This document shows positions 13,201 to 24,626 of a stretch of DNA of 64,000 bases, piece by piece. Under the pieces are notes generated by a model. That model saw only the letters and a list, made by a program, of their open reading frames with translations. It searched no databases and was not told the DNA's origin. A program made the position numbers and the translations under genes. How positions within the stretch are numbered: the stretch's first letter is position 1; each line of letters starts with the position of its first letter. This DNA comes from Lasioglossum baleicum (lineage: Eukaryota; Arthropoda; Insecta; Hymenoptera; Halictidae). Where the stretch lies: the NCBI RefSeq assembly GCF_051020765.1, contig NC_134944.1, forward strand, positions 8,804,001 through 8,868,000. The letters are read 5' to 3'.

Positions 13201-13643
13201 GAGAGGGAGACAGAGCAACGCTTGACCATCTATCGAAAGATCGGTGAAATCTTAGTCGAAGTCGGAGTGGTTTCGAATCTCGATCAACCATCGAAATCGT
13301 TCTGGTCGCGAGGATATACAAATGAAACGCAGTAAACGATCACGAAGCGGGTTCCTGCGTTCCTAATAATAACTTCTTGCGAGACTGTGCAGAATGACGT
13401 TGATCGAGTCGTGTGTAACCCTCGCAATTCCATTTCGGTTCCCGTCAAGGGAAAAGCATTCGGAGTAGGTACACACGCAGAAAAAAGGTTACGGCGGGGA
13501 CAAGGAAAGCGACGGAATTATAGAATATTCGATTCGCAATGGCGGTGTACATGACACCGCGAAAGCGATGACACAGGAATGTTAAGATAGCCACAGTACC
13601 TCTTAAAATCTCTCATTAGTCTCCTTCTAGCGGGGGTAGACAT
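10097..13643 (-). CDS. Ubc6: Ubiquitin-conjugating enzyme E2, Rad6/UBE2A type, with two alternative last exons
   Basis: Shared exons are 13643-13600, 12292-12212 and 12126-11922 (minus strand). They join in frame to exactly 110 codons ending in Gln. The protein starts MSTPARRRLMRDFK. It carries the E2 HPN motif (His78-Asn80) and the active-site cysteine (Cys88 in GGICLDILQ) at the positions usual for Rad6. Two terminal exons follow in phase 0: a proximal one (11058-10933) giving 151 residues, and a distal one (10252-10097) giving 161. Each begins after the acceptor GTTGCAG and each has its own downstream AATAAA. Rad6-type E2s work with Rad18 on PCNA, Bre1 on histone H2B, and N-degron ligases. 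Introns are long (about 1.3 kb after exon 1). The gene diverges from PDCD2L and converges with ING. Confidence 0.95.
10748..10753 (-). terminator. Poly(A) signal for proximal Ubc6 isoform
   Basis: AATAAA on the minus strand, between the two alternative last exons. This supports separate polyadenylation of the short isoform. Confidence 0.5.
10933..11058 (-). CDS. Ubc6: Ubc6 proximal alternative last exon (fly-like tail)
   Basis: Encodes 41 residues starting SLLSDPNPNSPANSM and ending VEQSFMD, then TAG. It completes a 151-residue E2, the same length as Drosophila Ubc6, whose tail as I recall it is nearly identical. The acceptor is GTTGCAG/TC. A minus-strand AATAAA (TTTATT at 10748-10753) lies about 180 bases past the stop, so this exon can end its own transcript. 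Confidence 0.92.
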   Translation of the reverse strand, partial: SLLSDPNPNSPANSMAAQLYKENRREYEKRVKVCVEQSFMD

Positions 13644-15058
13644 CCCTCACGAATGGGCTCGTCGCACCGAAATCGTTCGATTCGGAAGAATTCCAGAACG
13701 TTTCACGACGACCGTGGATACACACGCACAGGTTACGCGTGAATTCCTCTGGCCGAATAAATATGTAATCGCAGGGCCGCGCGGCGGTTGCTCCGACGAC
13801 CTCGTCGCATACACGAGAACGCCAGTTGTTTCTGTTCTGTTCTGTTGCGTACGTCTTTGCCTTTTGTCAGTCCGAAGGCCACCCTATCCGCGCGATATAC
13901 CGTTATAAGCTTGTTCAAAATTAGTTTCACCGAACAGGTTCTTCCCGATTGGCACTTGACCGCACCGTGTATCGATAGTCCGACAGACACCCGATGATTT
14001 TCACTCGCCCCTCGCTCCCGAGAAAAAACCCACTAGCATGGGAAAAACCTACGTAACGATCACCCTGAGAAATTCGTTCACCGGACTGCCAAACCACAGA
14101 CAGCTGGATAGATATACGGAGGGGATAAGGAACGAACTGTTTTGCGCATGACGTCACTAACTAAAATCGGACTACTCGACCAATAGTCAATCACTGTCCC
14201 CCCGTGTTTCTTCTTTCGATTTCGAAACGATCTCGAGGAACCTGAGACGGGTGTGACCGACGAACCCGACCGATCGGTATCGAGAAACGAAATTCCACGT
14301 GTGTGGATATGTATTCCTTTCATCGGTGATTGTCCAACTGTTTCCCCCCAAAAAAACAGCCATCACGGTCATCGACCAATCCGGGAAGCCCCATGGTTAA
14401 AGCCCGGTTCTCATCGCGGCGGATCGCGAACCTAATTTTTCTATTGAAGTTCTAATGAAATTCCTTTCGGGAAAGATTACGTTTTCGATACTCACGATAC
14501 ATTTATTCGATATTATTCACGATATTTCTGTCTTGTCCTTTTGTATTGCAATGATAATGCAATGATAATGTTCATGCGAACCAGCCTTAACATTCGAATT
14601 TCGTTTCTAGGGATTTTCGACGGGAGACGACGTTCTGGCTGCGATATTTCTCGAACGCGAAATGTCATTCTAGAAATGACGAGAATTAGAAACGCTGGCG
14701 CGTGCTGCGTGCAATTATGAAACTGATTGATAATGGAATGTCGTTTTCTTTGTTCCGAAGTTCGGAATACGAACTGTTTGCCAGGGTTCGTGATGCACAT
14801 GGAATCGCATGGATCGCTAGCACGACGCGAGAAACACGGGATTTCTTGTTTCTCTTTACGTAATGTTTGCTTCTATGTACATAAAGCATTCAAAAATCGA
14901 TAATGGAACAGGACACTGTTAAAAGCGCACGCGTCGACCGATACCGATGCATGTCAGCTGTCCACCGCTGAATACAACGTTGCGTCGCGTCGAGGAATTC
15001 GAGTATTCCTTATCTTACCGAGTCTTCCAATGAAGAAGTAGAATTTTATGCAGCTTTA
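13644..15058. other. Divergent promoter region, Ubc6 (-) / PDCD2L (+)
   Basis: About 1.4 kb between two divergent starts, GC-rich with many CpG, consistent with a shared housekeeping promoter. The overlapping open frames on both strands have no recognisable product. No repeat element was seen. Confidence 0.5.
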
Positions 15059-16981
15059 ATGGCTTGTGATAATCGGACGAAAGTGTACCTGGGATACGAG
15101 GATGAATATGTTACTGACAAACACCGGGCGAGCATTAATTTTATGACGAACAAGATCGGCGGATTTCCAGTAAGTACTCTCGACTACTTACCGTTTCAAA
15201 ACACGATACCGCTTTCCAAACGATTATCATTATTATTATCGAATAAGCGATCAATTATTTACCAGATTTAATAGATCACTGTTGTAGGACTGTTACAAGA
15301 AGAATACGCTATCACTACCACAATGCAGGCTGTGTGGTCTGCGTCAACTCCTGGTATTGCAACTCTATGTTCCATTAGAAACCTCGAAATACCACAGAAC
15401 GCTTTATATCTTCGCCTGTATAAATCCGAATTGTTGGAATCAAAATGAAAGTTGGACTTGCCTGAGAGTTCAGGTGCTGGCGGATGAATTCCAGACAAAC
15501 GCCATAGATACTAGCAGCACGACCGTACCATCTGTAGGTTCATGGTTGTCGGATGCAGATGACTGGGGGGATAATTTCAATGACAATTCCAACGAACAGA
15601 ATGGGAATAACTTTTTGTCGAACAAAGCGACGGAGTTTAATTTTTCTTTGCAAAGGGAGGTGGAGCAGAATATAAGGGAAGAACTGTCTGCATTGCATGT
15701 AGACGATCCTAACGCGAACAGGTATTTATGTGCAATTGTAAATCAACTAGAAATATGTATATCAATACTAGAGATTCTTATTTCACTTGGATACAGGGTG
15801 AACTATGAATCGTGACCAGTAGAGGTTATTAGCAGTCCAAACGAAAATGTTTTTATTAAATTTTTTAAATACAAATACACCTATAATTTTTTTGAGAAAA
15901 ATGGCAAAAAGTTGCTTTTTCTATATTTTTTTTATATGTGATAAAAATATTTTCGATTAGACTGCTAACAACAGAGTAATCTCTACTGGTCACGATTCGT
16001 GGTTCACCCTTTATAAATACACGTGGTATGTAAACCGTGTAGTAAGAATTTAAGGATCCGTGAATTGGTCCATGAATTCTTTTTCACGATTCACATACCG
16101 CATGTACACGTGTATTTTAATACACATTCGAAACCGCGATCTCTAATTAATACCGATTGTTTCAATGAAATACAATTGATTGTAGTCCAGCGAGCGTGGA
16201 GTCTCCGGTCGGAATAGGAGCTGTGGGTACATTGGATTCGCCGCAAGCGTCCGCCGAGATCGACGGCGAAGAGAGCGAAGTTGTTTGCATAGATACCCCG
16301 ACTCAGGCTCAACGCGATTTAATCAGTATGTTACACGAAGTGACTCCGTTTCCTATACAGCTAGAATCGAACGCCGAAACCAAGTTCTCGTTTGTCGAGA
16401 TATTCCTTTCCGTGGAAGAAGAAGATTGCAGCGGGGACGTGCCGCAACACGTTCGCGATCTGTTACTGAAGTATCAATACAGAAATCCGGAACTATCGAC
16501 GAAATCTGCGGCAGATTCAATAGATGGGAAAACAAACGAAACGGACATGGAGAAATACGAGAAGGGTATACCTATGCACGGAGACGAGATGTTCCATAAT
16601 TTTGTCTCTCAGATACAGAAAAATCCTGGGCAACTTTTACGGTAAATGATTGATTGATTTCACATCGTTACCGATTTACAATGTCTAATCGTTTTACTGT
16701 TTTATATGTCCATCAGATATTCAAGAGACAATTCCGCTCCATTGATGTTGTACCCAATTAGCGGATGCGTAGGGAAGTGTCGTCATTGCGGCGGTGAAAT
16801 GATCTTCGAAGTTCAGATTTTATCGACGCTAATCTCGAAATTGATACTGCAACCGTGTACAGAGAAAAACTTCCAAATCGAATTTGGAACTGTTTTAGTG
16901 TACACTTGTCTGAGAAGTTGTTGGTCTGCGACGGATTTATACAGGGAGGAGCATGTTATCGTTCAAGCAGAAAGACTATAG
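15059..16981 (+). CDS. PDCD2L: Programmed cell death protein 2-like (PDCD2L)
   Basis: Four exons, 15059-15169, 15288-15721, 16186-16641 and 16717-16981, keep frame to 421 residues; all introns have GT/AG ends. The N-terminus (MACDNRTKVYLGYEDEYV) and the early Cys clusters (PQCRLCGLRQLL and ACINPNCWNQ) are typical of the PDCD2 family. The C-terminal PDCD2_C domain is GCVGKCRHCGGEMIFE followed by CLRSCW. An acidic linker (WLSDADDWGDNF) sits between. PDCD2-family proteins chaperone ribosomal protein uS5 (RPS2), and PDCD2L accompanies late pre-40S particles; the Drosophila counterpart is trus. It diverges from Ubc6 and converges with the ACAD9-like gene. AATAAA lies at 17133-17138. Confidence 0.92.
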
Positions 16982-17442
16982 TGATAGAGAACGAGGAAGT
17001 AAATTGACTAGAAAGTTGTAAACCTTTCATTTTAGGGAAATTCTAGTTGTATTCCTTTGGTAGCGAGATACCGTCCACCTGTTCGTGTCTACTTGAAAAT
17101 TCCTAGTACAGAATGGTGCATAAAAACTGGTGAATAAAATTCTAACTTCTGGTATGAAACTTTACTGGAAGCGTTGCGCTAAAAGATCGAGGTAGAACAG
17201 TTACAAGGAGAATTGTTCGTTTATTTTCAAATTCATCGTAGTGTAAGGATTAATAACTGTACATTACCATTCATACATAAATACAGAAGTCTCAATGGAA
17301 ATATATTTACTTAGTTTCTTACTGTATCTACAAATTCTTTGAGATACCGATTCTTACATACGTAATACATACGTATCCTTCGAACATTATTTACAAATGC
17401 TGATTTTTTATTTTGTAAAGCTTATTACTATGCGATTACTGT
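16982..17442. other. 3' UTR overlap zone, PDCD2L (+) / ACAD9 (-)
   Basis: Contains AATAAA for PDCD2L at 17133-17138 and TTTATT (minus-strand AATAAA) for the ACAD9-like gene at 17407-17412. No gene was seen. Confidence 0.55.
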
Positions 17443-19317
17443 TTAGGTGAACGTCCTATGTAGAGGATGTTCTATAGGATACATCCGTTGACTGTACATT
17501 GCATCAGCTATATTTTTGTAATATACATCACCATTTAGTATATCATTGTCCTCGATTTCTTTTGTCAGTCTGCTCACTATGTTTAACGAATTATGTGCCA
17601 GACACACTACCATATCCTTTTCCAGATCCGAGTTTCGCAAGCCGATACTGTACGACCTAGACGCACGTGATAAATTAGCGAACGTCGCATACATTTCTGT
17701 AATCATATCGTTCATCCTAAGAAGCTCTAAGTATTTATTCGTAATGTCTGTTCCATGAAGCGTCAACAATCTTTCCACATTGAACTGTGTTTGATATATA
17801 GACTCTTGTAGATAGTAAAGACCAGGATCCAATGTTGCATGCAAATATCCCATAAGCATTGGTTTCTTAACAAACATCTTCCTATAGCTTCTCGTTAGGG
17901 CATTGACAGGGTAACCTGCCGGATTTCTTAATTTAAATATTTCTTCCGCTGTAACTTTTCCTGCATGTTTTAAAGTAGCTGTTCCCACATACAGCTGTGC
18001 ATCTATATTATTCATATCTAGCGTTGTTAAAGCTAAGGCATTATGATACATGTCTGTATAATGACTGTTGTTCATATAGGTCTGTGCACCTAATACTTGC
18101 AAACCAGATTGAATAGTACTCAAACATTTGTTCGCGCAATAAACTTCTGTCACGATTCTTTCGACTTCGACGTCTTGATTTTCATATAAATCTGCTAATT
18201 TACTGGTCAAGTAAGCCATGCTTTCCATAGTATATAACGTGCAAGATCCTTCGGCCAAGATCTTCTTCACAGAATCAAATCCATGAAGATCCCTGTCAAA
18301 GTGTTTCATTTTCAAAACGTCCGTTGTCATATTTTTCAAGAAATTTCTTAAAATCGCAATAGATTGGGCAGCTATAATCTGGTTTCCAGGCTTCAGCAGA
18401 TCCATCATAATACTGAACGCCTTCTTCGGCTCGCCGATAACATTTTCATTGGGTACTATGGTATGTGTAAAATTCATTGAGCATACAGGTATTTCGTGGC
18501 GTCCGATCGTTTGGTAGGTGTCTGTAAAACTTATCCCCGGGTAATCACGCTCGACCAAGTAAAGTGATAGCGCATTTATATCTATCACATTTCCTATGGA
18601 ATTCTGCGCGAAAACAAGAAAGAGATTAGCATTCGTTCCATTGAAGACAAATACTTTATCTCCGTTCAGTTCCATTGAATTTTCATCGTACGGTATGGCA
18701 ACGGTTTTGAGATGATTAATATTGGTTGCGTTATTGTCTTCTTTTAGGCATATCGCTGGAATACATTCACCGCTCATGATCTTTGGAAGGTACTTCTGCT
18801 TTTGACTGTCAGACCCGTACTTCAAAATGAGTTGAACAGGCAACATGTTATTCTTTACTAAATGCGTACCCAACCAAGGCAATGTGCTGACCGTTTCTAT
18901 CAACCTCAATGACTCCGTTTCCGACAAATTTAAACCCTTATAGGTTTCGCTACCGTACGCTCGGAATATTTCAAGATCTTTCAGACACGAGAGTACAGCA
19001 TTTCTGTCGACCTTTTCCTTTGACTCGCTGCGGTTGAAAATATAATTGTCGATCGGCATCAACCAAGTCTCGAAGTCCTTGAACCTTTGAATAGGCTGAA
19101 CCTCGGCCAACGAGAAAATTTCTTTATCTATATTTCCTACTGCAAGATTCTTCAGGAAAGGTTCTCTTGCTGGTTCCTTTTCTCGACATTCCGAAAAATA
19201 ATATTTATTTGGTTTCGACACTTGTGACTGCGCGACAGTTTGCACATTTCTCTTTGTAACATCGCATAACTTTGTTGGGAACAGTTTCTTAATTTTCAAC
19301 TGCTGTCGAGTAAACAT
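17443..19317 (-). CDS. ACAD9: Acyl-CoA dehydrogenase family member 9-like, mitochondrial
   Basis: A single intronless frame of 624 residues, close to the usual length of ACAD9 (about 620) and of the VLCAD subfamily. The first ~25 residues (MFTRQQLKIKKLFPTKLCD) are basic and amphipathic, as in a mitochondrial presequence. The acyl-CoA dehydrogenase N-terminal, middle and C-terminal domains follow, then the extra C-terminal helical domain of the ACAD9/VLCAD branch (GYPVNALTRSYRKMF onward). The usual FEGTNEILR signature is replaced by LDMNNIDAQL. Aligning the nearby YVGTATLKHAGK block puts Asp434 where the catalytic Glu normally lies. ACAD9 also acts, without needing catalysis, in mitochondrial complex I assembly with ECSIT and NDUFAF1. 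The Drosophila relative is Enigma. It diverges from DCTN4. Confidence 0.88.
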   Translation of the reverse strand: MFTRQQLKIKKLFPTKLCDVTKRNVQTVAQSQVSKPNKYYFSECREKEPAREPFLKNLAVGNIDKEIFSLAEVQPIQRFKDFETWLMPIDNYIFNRSESKEKVDRNAVLSCLKDLEIFRAYGSETYKGLNLSETESLRLIETVSTLPWLGTHLVKNNMLPVQLILKYGSDSQKQKYLPKIMSGECIPAICLKEDNNATNINHLKTVAIPYDENSMELNGDKVFVFNGTNANLFLVFAQNSIGNVIDINALSLYLVERDYPGISFTDTYQTIGRHEIPVCSMNFTHTIVPNENVIGEPKKAFSIMMDLLKPGNQIIAAQSIAILRNFLKNMTTDVLKMKHFDRDLHGFDSVKKILAEGSCTLYTMESMAYLTSKLADLYENQDVEVERIVTEVYCANKCLSTIQSGLQVLGAQTYMNNSHYTDMYHNALALTTLDMNNIDAQLYVGTATLKHAGKVTAEEIFKLRNPAGYPVNALTRSYRKMFVKKPMLMGYLHATLDPGLYYLQESIYQTQFNVERLLTLHGTDITNKYLELLRMNDMITEMYATFANLSRASRSYSIGLRNSDLEKDMVVCLAHNSLNIVSRLTKEIEDNDILNGDVYYKNIADAMYSQRMYPIEHPLHRTFT

Positions 19318-20023
19318 TTTTAATCGCGCAAGAATAATGTTTTCAACAACAGTCCCACGAAACGTACAAAGCCGGAGGCACTTTTATATGCTTTCATATG
19401 ATACGATTGGATACGATATAAATACGATGGCCATGCAATTGCTGGGGTAAGCAGAGAGGAAATGAATGGAACAAAACTGAACAAAACCTATACTGCTACC
19501 CTGCTGCCTGCTACCACCTGCTAATTTCCAAGAAAATAGAAATATATAATCGGTATTGATTGGTATTGATCGGTATTTGTCCAGTATTTGTCGGTATTTT
19601 AGACAGTATTTTAGATTTTGGAACATGAAACACAAAGTCCCCAAAAGTCCCATAAGATTATAAATGATTATAAACAATTATAAATCAGTATAAATGATTA
19701 GAGTCACATATTGTTCTATTTCATTTGTATTTCATCGCATAATTAGCAATAATTAGTCGAAAAATTGAATTAAATTATTGTGAATTATTTAGAATTACAA
19801 ATTATTCAGAATTATTGCAATCGTCGGCCATCGTCGGCTAATATAGGGATTTTATATTCTAGCAAGCTTACCACCATTGTTACATCTTATCAGATTTTAG
19901 AATATAGTCACCCAACTAGAGATGTCCTGAAGAAAGTCTGGAAGACAGATTGTTCGAAGTGTCACTCGCTACGTCTAATATCATATTTTCTTATAAGTAA
20001 AGAGTGGAATTGAATCCATCGCT
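19318..20023. other. Divergent promoter region, ACAD9 (-) / DCTN4 (+)
   Basis: About 700 bases, AT-rich away from the two starts, with a short run of 'ggtatt' repeats near 19550-19610. No open frame of note and no recognised element. Confidence 0.5.
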
Positions 20024-22195
20024 ATGTCATATTTAAATCAGGCCGACTACGTGCGTTACGTGTGTAACTGTGGATCGTTGAAACCGATATCGCAAACTTA
20101 CTTCTGCAGACACTGTTCGAAAATTCGTTGCGGTTACTGTGTCTGTCAAGAGGTAATTATTCAGTAAAATTATATAGCTTTTGTTTTTGCCTTTTTGTCA
20201 TTCGACTTTCTATAGATCGAGCTTTATTTTATAGATCGACACACATTACTGTCCTAATTGCATGGAAAATTATCCATTCGCAGAAGCACGACTCAAGAGG
20301 AATAAGTAAGTCAGAGATACCCAGAGCCGTATTTCCGAGAAACATTTCGATCGAATTTTCTGTTGATTTCAATAATATGTTAACAGGTGTTCGAATTGTT
20401 TTGAATGTCCTTGTTGCTTTCATACTTTGTCTACGAGAGCGGGACATATACCTTATAAAGCGGCGCCTCCCGAAGGAGAGGAATCCAAAGATGCTAAAAC
20501 AACACCAAAGAAATTTTATTACTTGTTCTGTTCGTTGTGTAGATGGACTTCTAGGGATGCTGGTATTCCAGACCAAACGGTTGGTACGTACCTAAAATGT
20601 TACAAAGAAATATTTCAACGATCGATTCGACAAGAATCCAATAATCTGATAAAGACACATGTTTCATTTAGCTACTGGAGGCTGGCCCGAGCAAGAAAAT
20701 CCTAATGTCGGTCGAATTAATGCTTTAGTCGATTATCATAAAATATTGGCATCCATAGAGAAGCAGCAATGCGAGAAAAAGTTTCGAACAAAATGTCCTT
20801 ATATACCTGTAAAGTATTCGAGCAACTTTTATATGAAATTATTATGTTACTGTTAAAAGCCTACATTTAATTTGTACTTTACAACTTCAGTCTTATGCCA
20901 TGACATCTTTGGCTCGCAAAAGGATCGCTTATACACCGTATCCTGTAGCTAAAAACCAATTGAGCGATCTACCTCCGCCATCTATTGCTACGGAAAAGGT
21001 GGAAGAACTGCCAGAAAACATTTTTACAGATCCAGTCGATGTAACTAAAAGTACGATAGTTGTTTAGAATGAGATTGCATTGTTGTAGAAACTTCTGTAA
21101 TCCTTTTGAAAATGATTCTTTCTTTAAATAGTTACCACATTGGAACAAAGGTTACAACATTTAGAAGTGCAAGCGGAAGACGTGAATGAATTACGCCCGC
21201 AACGCCGGAAATATTTAGTTAAAAGATCGCAACGTTGCAGAGCATGCGAGCACAGCGTTAATAAACCGGATCTTTGTCCACAATCTACCAGGTTCAAGAT
21301 TCAGCTTGCTGCATTGTAAGTTTGTCGAATATCTTCCATCGTATTCATTTCTCATTTAATTATCTGATACATCCATGCCATAGTTATTATGTGCCAGAAG
21401 TAAGAATTGTTACTTGCGAGCCATTAAGACCAGGTAAAACGAGCGAATTGCTTTTGAAATTTTCTAATCCAACTCAGCATCAAACACAAGTAACATTGTT
21501 ACCGTTGGATACTCCGATGAGTCCAGTAGAGCTTTCACCCGAGAAAGAAGATGTAAGACAAGAAAATGCGGAACAGGTAACACTGGTTCGATTAATTTTA
21601 CTAGAGAGTAGATATTGTTCCAAGTAGTTCAAGAATAAGATACATTTCTAGATGTAGGGTATACCGTACAAAAATTACATGAAACTTTCTAACGGAACAG
21701 GATTCAGAGTCTCCGAATTTATTACCTTCTATTGTACGGAAAATGCCTATAGCGGAAGAAATTAAAGCCATAAAAGTTGCTCCGAATGCGGACGTACTTT
21801 TGCCTGAAGCTTCTCTAATACTTCCACCGAAAGACGATACCGCTGAATATGACGATACTGGCGATACTCATAACTTTCAGGATGACCCAAAGTATGTATT
21901 TCTAATTTCGAATCTATCGCTGTCGATTGTATCTTCGAAACCTTTTTTTAATATTAAATCCTCTATAAAAAGGCTTGTAGTTTGGCGAAAGGGAAACAAG
22001 ATAGTGATAAAAGTACATGTGACTCCACACAAGAGTTTGGAGGAACACGAGGGAAACGAATCGGTGATTATCGGGTTTGTCATGCAGTATGGACACGTGA
22101 ATACAATTACAACGCTAGAGAATAAAGCGCCTAAGAAATTGGATCTGAAAGTGAAATTGTATCTCACGATCGGAAATATAGTCGGAAATGCTTAA
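20024..22195 (+). CDS. DCTN4: Dynactin subunit 4 (p62)
   Basis: Nine exons: 20024-20152, 20235-20305, 20387-20583, 20672-20808, 20891-21050, 21132-21315, 21384-21576, 21701-21891 and 21973-22195. They join in frame to 494 residues. The N-terminus is cysteine-rich (VCNCGSLKPISQTYFCRHC, then YCVCQE, HYCPNC, CSNCFECPCC and CSLCRW), the zinc-binding region of p62. A later CRACEHSVNKPDLCPQ supplies more ligands. A coiled-coil-like stretch precedes it (LEQRLQHLEVQAEDVNELR). The C-terminal half is a beta-rich domain. p62 sits at the pointed end of the dynactin Arp1 filament and helps cargo adaptors recruit dynein. The last intron (81 bases) has a weak acceptor, is a multiple of three and has no stop. 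Poly(A) signal AATAAA lies near 22391. Confidence 0.94.
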
Positions 22196-22702
22196 TGCTT
22201 ACTGTACAAGCTCGATTTTCTATAGAACACACTATTACAGTATAAATTATGGAAGCTTTCGTACATGCTATGTAATCCGAAGATCGAAAAATAATTAACT
22301 AATTTAACTTAACTCCTTAAATAACATTTAACTTCTTTCATCTTTCTTAAATATTTATTCTGAACAAGAAATATTTTATATTTTATAGCAAATAAAATGC
22401 ACCACAAAAGAGATAGATTTATGAAAATATTTCTTTCATTCCTTAGTAATAAGTAGACTGCGGATCTTTATGTAGAATAAAAATTGTCTGCATGGATTGC
22501 ACGAAGTAGAAACTAAATTGAATGTTATTTCTTCCTGTAACGATTTTAATAAAGGAGAAATTATCATATACTCGGTTTTGCTATAAATGCATAAAGACCC
22601 GCAATCTAGTAATAAAGCATCAGGGAAATAGAATAATTATAAGGCAATGATCTTTTAAATATTTATTTTTGAAAGATAATAAACCACGCATAGAACCATA
22701 AT
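22196..22702. other. Convergent 3' region, DCTN4 (+) / RpS14 (-)
   Basis: Holds AATAAA for DCTN4 near 22391, TTTATT for RpS14 at 22662-22667, and between them a MITE at 22453-22608 listed separately. Confidence 0.55.
22453..22608. mobile_element. Small inverted-repeat element (TAGACTGCGG family)
   Basis: The terminal inverted repeats are TAGACTGCGGATCTTTATG on the left and an imperfect complement ending CCCGCAATCTA on the right. Flanks GTAATAAG and GTAATAAA agree at 7 of 8 positions, suggesting an 8-bp target duplication. It has no coding capacity. A cleaner copy lies at 40709-40898. Confidence 0.8.
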
Positions 22703-23484
22703 TTACAGCCTGCGTCCACGACGACCACCCTTTCTACGCGTAGAGTCAGATGGAATTGGTGTAACATCCTCGATACGGCCAATTTTCATACTAGAACGAG
22801 CAAGGGCTCGCAATGCCGATTGTGCACCAGGTCCGGGAGTTTTTGTTTTATTTCCTCCTGTAGCCCTCAGTTTAATGTGAAGCGCTGTGATACCAAGGGA
22901 CTTGCATTTCTCTGCTACGTCCTATGAACAATTAATACAAACATATTAATGTTAAGTCATTACCGTTGATACGCGTTTCATAGCTTTATTTCAAATGTAT
23001 TCTCCCAAGCAAAGAAATGTGGCCGATGTAAACCCCACTTCGAAAAGGCAAGGAAGCAATTTAATATTCCACAAACATGAACGCACCTATGATCAGGGGA
23101 TGATCGTTTAGGTGCTGCCTGAATGTGGCTAGATCGATGTATTTTATAAATGAAAAGATGATTACCTGAGCAGCAAGCATAGCAGCGTACGGAGAAGCTT
23201 CGTCACGATCTGCTTTCACTTTCATTCCTCCGGTAACTCTAGCAATGGTTTCTCTAGAAGTAGAAAGTATCGGTAGATGTATTTGTAGTTGCATAGTATA
23301 CAGTTGTTCGTATGAAATAGTATTTCGAAACATACCTGCCCGAGAGATCGGTTACGTGGACGAAGGTGTCGTTGAAACTTGCAAAGATATGTGCAACACC
23401 GAAGACAACTTCACCTTCGCGAAGTTGAGGTCCGAGGGAGACCTGGACTTCTTCCTTCTGTACCTTTCCCCTTTTTGGTGGCAT
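22703..23484 (-). CDS. RpS14: 40S ribosomal protein S14 (uS11)
   Basis: Exons 23484-23336, 23253-23166 and 22921-22703 (minus strand) join in frame to 151 residues, the standard eukaryotic length. The start is MPPKRGKVQKEEVQVSLGPQ. The uS11 core includes VTDLSGRETIARVTGGMKV and KTPGPGAQSALRALARS. The basic C-terminus RRKGGRRGRRL reaches toward the decoding-site rRNA. The protein sits in the 40S platform near the 3' end of 18S rRNA. Introns are 82 and 244 bases. It converges with DCTN4 and lies downstream of MRE11 on the same strand. Confidence 0.97.
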
Positions 23485-23993
23485 CTCTGTTGGAAATATT
23501 AATGTTACTCAGTGATTTCTATCGGCATAAATTCTTAAGATTAGTTCATCTATTCTTTAATTGTATTATTCGTTCGATTCAGATCGTTGGATATAAACAG
23601 TGTGGGGTTAGTTTCAGGTTATGTCTTGACATATAGCGTCCATAATGCACAAGACTATCGTGACATTAATTTCATCCGTTCGCATCTTAAAATTAAACGC
23701 TAGTGCGATCGATATTCTAACAGATATACGTAGAAATATATATCCCCTGTTTATTCGATGCATTATTTTTCACATAACATTAAATTTTCTGATAGAATAC
23801 CTGTAAATTTTATTTAGAGTGCACTCCCTGACACAACACGAACAGAGCAGGAAGTCTAAAGGGAGATATCTTCCGGCGCGCGGCAGTCGAGTGCGATATC
23901 GATAGTATCGAAACTCGAAATACAAGTTGAGTATTCGCTCCTGTCGGATCAGAGATGAATGGGTCAAAGTGTCAAAGTAAATATATAAATATT

Positions 23994-24483
23994 GGTAATT
24001 ATTTACAAAGTACTACGCCTTTTCGATTTTGATGAAATTTAAATATGTTATAGATTTCGACATTTTGAACAACTTCTTCCTTTTCCAATATAAGGGGGTT
24101 GCTTTTAGTTTTCGAGATACATATTCACAAAAAACTATTGCTAATAGTGTATGTATTGAATTTTCCGTATTCTTGCAATTTCTGCGGTGTCTGTTTACTT
24201 TTTTTTATAAACACGCTGGGGATATGAGAGAGAAAACAGGGTCTCACTCAACTAACCACAACACATTCTATTCGCATAATCTTTGCATTGTATTTATTTA
24301 GCTGTCATCCATAATTTGATCTAGTAATTGAAAAATCATGGAATAGAATAAGTTGTGGTTAGGCGGCGGAGAAGGCCGGCCGTTAGGGTCAGAGTGAGTC
24401 TGAGTGAGACCATGTTTTCTCTGTCATATCCACAGCGTGTTTATTCAAAATCGGAGAGGAGTGGTACTTTGTAAATAATTAGC
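23994..24483. mobile_element. Palindromic (foldback) DNA element, GGTAATT family, copy 1
   Basis: The outer ends are inverted repeats (left GGTAATTATTTACAAAGTAC, right complement GCTAATTATTTACAAAGTAC) with further inverted homology inward. The flanks are a perfect 8-bp duplication, TAAATATT (23986-23993 and 24484-24491). Left-arm internal sequence is related to that of the 846-bp element at 31032, including CGATTTTGAT followed by AAATTTAAATATGTT. The 70-odd GC-rich bases around 24360-24415 exist on one arm only. No transposase is encoded. It separates RpS14 from the end of MRE11. Confidence 0.85.
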
Positions 24484-24626
24484 TAAATATTTTGTTTTAA
24501 TGAAAAAATATTTATTTAAATACAAAGTTGAATGTATTTCTTAGAAATAAGAGTTAATACTTAAGATTAAGTAATAAGACTTAATACTTGATGGTCATTT
24601 CTTAACGTAGTTAAGAAACAGGAAGA

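Noticed and set aside
23087..23116. Small hairpin in RpS14 intron 2 (GCACCTA...TAGGTGC) considered as a snoRNA
   Set aside because: Ribosomal-protein introns often host snoRNAs, but no clear C/D or H/ACA boxes could be placed.
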